The translations under genes and the position numbers were made by a program. Source: Aquipuribacter hungaricus (GTDB taxonomy: Bacteria > Actinomycetota > Actinomycetes > Actinomycetales > JBBAYJ01). Taken from it: a DNA stretch of 34,733 bases. The DNA is taken from assembly GCF_037860755.1 (NCBI RefSeq), contig NZ_JBBEOI010000016.1, forward strand, positions 1 to 34,733, read 5' to 3'. This document shows positions 30,380 through 34,733 of this stretch, piece after piece. The notes beneath the pieces were generated by a model. It was given only the letters and a program-made list of their open reading frames with translations. It did not search any database and was not told where the DNA came from. The first letter of the stretch is position 1, and each line of letters opens with the position of its first letter.

Positions 30380-30442
30380 CCCGGCTGGGCCGTCCGGAAA
30401 CGTCGTCTGCGTCACACCGGCCCCCCGGCCGGCACGTTCCGT

Positions 30443-32784
<2,342 letters not shown>

Positions 32785-32832
32785 TCAGTGGGCCCCGGCG
32801 CGGCGAGCAAGCAGGAGGCTGGTCGTCCGCAC
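32785..32832 (-). CDS. leuL: Leucine leader peptide (leuA attenuator)
   Basis: From the GTG at 32832 the peptide is MRTTSLLLARRAGAH, 15 residues with three Leu codons in a row (CTC CTG CTT). TACGTT ends 6 nt before the GTG, giving a leaderless mRNA. Similar short Leu-rich leaders precede leuA in other actinobacteria. Downstream, CGCGCCGGGGC in the last codons can pair with GCCCCTGCGCG further on (one mismatch), so ribosome stalling at the Leu codons could switch the RNA fold. The gap 32713-32784 is the attenuator region; the exact terminator hairpin was not resolved. Confidence 0.65.
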   Translation of the reverse strand: MRTTSLLLARRAGAH

Positions 32833-32838
32833 CCGGAC

Positions 32839-32844
32839 AACGTA
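32839..32844 (-). promoter_or_regulatory. -10 box of the leuL/leuA promoter
   Basis: TACGTT on the minus strand, 6 nt before the leader GTG. No TTGACA-like -35 is seen; instead the region holds a 12-bp palindrome. Confidence 0.5.
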
Positions 32845-32863
32845 CACGCGTGCACGCGCACAC
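32840..32863. promoter_or_regulatory. Alternating purine-pyrimidine tract with 12-bp palindrome
   Basis: 24 bp alternate strictly purine/pyrimidine, and CGCGTGCACGCG (32847-32858) is a perfect palindrome between the -10 box and the expected -35. It could be an operator or a Z-DNA-prone segment. Confidence 0.45.
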
Positions 32864-32918
32864 CCACGCACGGCGACCGCCCTCACCCGCAGGTGGGGAC
32901 GGCCGCCGTCGACGTGCG

Positions 32919-32942
32919 GGGACCCGGCCGCGACCGGGTCCC
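32919..32942 (-). terminator. Terminator of the LVIVD-repeat gene
   Basis: GGGACCCGG pairs perfectly with CCGGGTCCC around a 6-nt loop, 8 bp after the stop codon at 32951 on the minus strand. Confidence 0.7.
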
Positions 32943-32950
32943 TGACCGGC

Positions 32951-34733
32951 CTAGAGCTCGTCGGCGAGGCGGCGCAACTCCTCGGCGAGCGCCTCCTGGC
33001 CGACACCCTTGAGCTGCCCGGCCTTGGCGCGCAGGGTGGCGGACGCCGCCCGCGCGTCCCTCGCGGCCAGCCCCTCGGCGCGGTCGACGAAGCGGGCGAC
33101 CCCGGCCTCGTCGCGGGCGCTCAGCGCGCCCGCACGGACGGCCTGGTCCGACGTCGCCCGGACCAGCGTGAAGCTCGGCTCGTGGACGACCGGCTCCTGG
33201 GACTGGGCGTTGAGCACCGGCACCCGGGCCGCCGCGGCGGCGGCGATCTCGTCCTCGGACAGCGCCGCGGTGCCTGTCAGGCCCCAGGTGTCCAGGCCGA
33301 GGAAGATCTCGTTGCCGAAGACCGCGCCGTTGTACCAGTACGTCGACCAGTACCCGCCCTGGTGGAACACGGTCGGGTGGTACGGGCCGCGGTCGAAGAA
33401 CCCGATCTCCTCGGGGTTCGCGGAGTCGGTGAAGTCGAACACCGACGTGCCGCCCTCGTACCAGGCCTGGACCATGACGTCGCGGCCGGGCACGGGCACG
33501 AGGTTGCCGTTGTGCGCGACGCAGACCTCGTTCTCGGCCTGCACGCCGGGGATCTTGTAGTAGCTGCGCCACTGCAGCGACGGCGTGCCGTCGGCGGCCC
33601 GGACGATGTCGAAGATCGCGTTGGCGCCCCAGTTGGTCGGGTCGCCGGGCTGGCAGCGGGCAGCCCCGCCGCCGCCCCACTCGTCGGTGAAGACGACCTT
33701 GGTGCCGGCGTCGTTGAAGGTCGCGGAGTGCCAGTAGGCGAAGTTCGGGTCGGTGACGTTCGTGACGCGCCGGGGGTTGGCGGCGTCGGAGATGTCGAGG
33801 AGCAGCCCGTCGCCCTGGCAGGCGCCGGCGGCGAGCCCGATGGCCGGGTAGGCGGTGATGTCGTGGCACGCGGCCGTCGCCGACACGCGCTGCCCGCCCG
33901 CGGCGTTACCCGGTGCGGAGGCGCGGGGGTCGTCGGCCGGGAGGGTCGGCTGGGTCCCGCCGGGGTTGAGGCCCGCGACGGAGGTGGCGCTGGCCATCAC
34001 GCGCGGGCTGCCGACGACGCGCGCGGCGGCCGGGTCGGCCAGCGGGACCTCGATGACGTCGATGCTGTAGGCCGAGGTCAGCGGGTCGGTCGTGGAGCTG
34101 GGGCGGCAGCCGGCGAGCTGGGTGGCGGCGCGGACGCCGGCGGTGCCGGAGTTGTAGACCCACACCCTGTCCTCGACGCCCGGCTGGGTGACGAGCGTGT
34201 GGGTGTGCGAGCCGCGGCAGGTCTGCACGCCGGCGACCTGGACCGGCGCCAGCGGGTCGCTGATGTCGAAGACGCGGACGCCGCGGAAGACCGCCGACGT
34301 CGGGGAGGTGCTGCAGTCCACGCGGCCGGCGCCTGACTCGACGGACATGAAGAGCAGGTCGCCGTGGACCGACACGTCGCCCTGGCCGCCGGGACAGTTG
34401 ACGGTGGTCCGGAGCACGGGGTCACCCGGGTCGGAGACGTCGTACACGCCGAAGCCGCGGTAGTTGCCCGAGAAGGCGTAGTCGCCCTGGAACGCGATGT
34501 CGGAGTTGATGTTGCTGTAGTTGAAGGCGCCCGCGGCGCCGACGTAGGCGGGCTTGGAGCGCTCGGCGAGCAGCTCCATCCCCTCCGCCGCGGTCTCGGC
34601 GTCCCTCAGCGGGTCGGTGAACGCGGCGCCGTCCTCGTCCTGCTGCGTGCCGGGCGCGAGGCCCGCGCGGGGGTCCGGCTGCGTCAGGGCCGCGGCGGCC
34701 GCGGCCGGCACGAGCGCTGCGGCGACCGCGACG
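32951..34733 (-). CDS. Secreted LVIVD-repeat beta-propeller protein (5' end outside window)
   Basis: The frame is open to the right edge; the first visible residues (VAVAAALVPAAAAAAL) are the hydrophobic core of a signal peptide, so the true start lies beyond 34733. An internal GTG at 34711 is not the real start. The mature part has several LVIVD-type blade motifs: GFGVYDVSDPGDPVL, GVRVFDISDPLAPVQVAG, GLLLDISDAANPRRV and TSVFDFTDSANPEEIGFF. About eight Cys and motifs like CRGSHTHTLV and HNGNLVPVPG suggest disulfides or ion sites. The last 80 residues (LSARDEAGVARFVDRAEGLAA ... EELRRLADEL) are a helical tail. LVIVD proteins are extracellular propellers of unknown function. Confidence 0.88.
   Translation of the reverse strand, partial: VAVAAALVPAAAAAALTQPDPRAGLAPGTQQDEDGAAFTDPLRDAETAAEGMELLAERSKPAYVGAAGAFNYSNINSDIAFQGDYAFSGNYRGFGVYDVSDPGDPVLRTTVNCPGGQGDVSVHGDLLFMSVESGAGRVDCSTSPTSAVFRGVRVFDISDPLAPVQVAGVQTCRGSHTHTLVTQPGVEDRVWVYNSGTAGVRAATQLAGCRPSSTTDPLTSAYSIDVIEVPLADPAAARVVGSPRVMASATSVAGLNPGGTQPTLPADDPRASAPGNAAGGQRVSATAACHDITAYPAIGLAAGACQGDGLLLDISDAANPRRVTNVTDPNFAYWHSATFNDAGTKVVFTDEWGGGGAARCQPGDPTNWGANAIFDIVRAADGTPSLQWRSYYKIPGVQAENEVCVAHNGNLVPVPGRDVMVQAWYEGGTSVFDFTDSANPEEIGFFDRGPYHPTVFHQGGYWSTYWYNGAVFGNEIFLGLDTWGLTGTAALSEDEIAAAAAARVPVLNAQSQEPVVHEPSFTLVRATSDQAVRAGALSARDEAGVARFVDRAEGLAARDARAASATLRAKAGQLKGVGQEALAEELRRLADEL

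Overview
The window is about 34.7 kb of very GC-rich DNA (estimated by eye above 70 percent) with dense genes, frequent GTG starts, GTGA stop/start overlaps and no sign of a plasmid, phage or transposon. This fits an actinobacterial chromosome. The core order (dnaG, dgt, dus, glyS, smtB, zur, uppS, recO) is that of the Mycobacterium tuberculosis dnaG-to-recO region as I recall it, with leuA added, so the backbone is ancient. The species cannot be named from the sequence; a free-living Actinomycetes member, possibly Micrococcales-like, is my best guess.

Layout. 1-6409: the N-terminal part of a secreted coiled-coil protein (minus), an M6-type metalloprotease fused to a seven-repeat beta-propeller (plus), a tRNA with anticodon CAU, a helical protein with 11-residue repeats, and two small hypothetical genes. 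6410-11404: one very large secreted protein (PA14, beta-propeller, four carbohydrate-binding modules, a DUF1080 domain and Ig-like domains) with a recognisable promoter and a hairpin-rich 5' UTR. 11592-17274: tRNA-Asn and a minus-strand housekeeping run in which dus, a YdcF/SanA-like gene and dgt overlap, followed by dnaG and a PH-like gene coupled to it. 17310-21296: two short-chain dehydrogenases, an OsmC-like peroxidase, an MSMEG_6728-family protein and a small secreted protein. 21369-24778: glyS, a lone M16-type peptidase and an ABM-like small protein, all minus. 24857-28480: a zinc operon, znuA-znuC-znuB-smtB-zur. 28532-32832: uppS and recO overlap; a 35-codon microgene with its own signals follows; then a DUF4190-like membrane protein overlaps leuA, which is preceded by a leucine leader peptide. 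32951-34733: a secreted LVIVD-repeat protein that runs off the right edge.

How it works together. The plus-strand zinc block is a complete homeostasis unit: binding lipoprotein, ATPase and permease, then an ArsR/SmtB sensor and a Fur/Zur sensor whose ligand residues match the characterised families position for position. All three transporter subunits carry extra His- or Cys-rich segments. The left third is an export-oriented carbohydrate/protein-degradation region. Many genes have a TAnnnT-like -10 box ending 6-7 nt before a GTG or ATG start, so leaderless transcription seems common; it decided several starts here. The least ordinary items are the protease-propeller fusion, the 1664-residue multidomain protein with its structured leader, the 35-residue microprotein, and the metal-binding tails of the zinc transporter.
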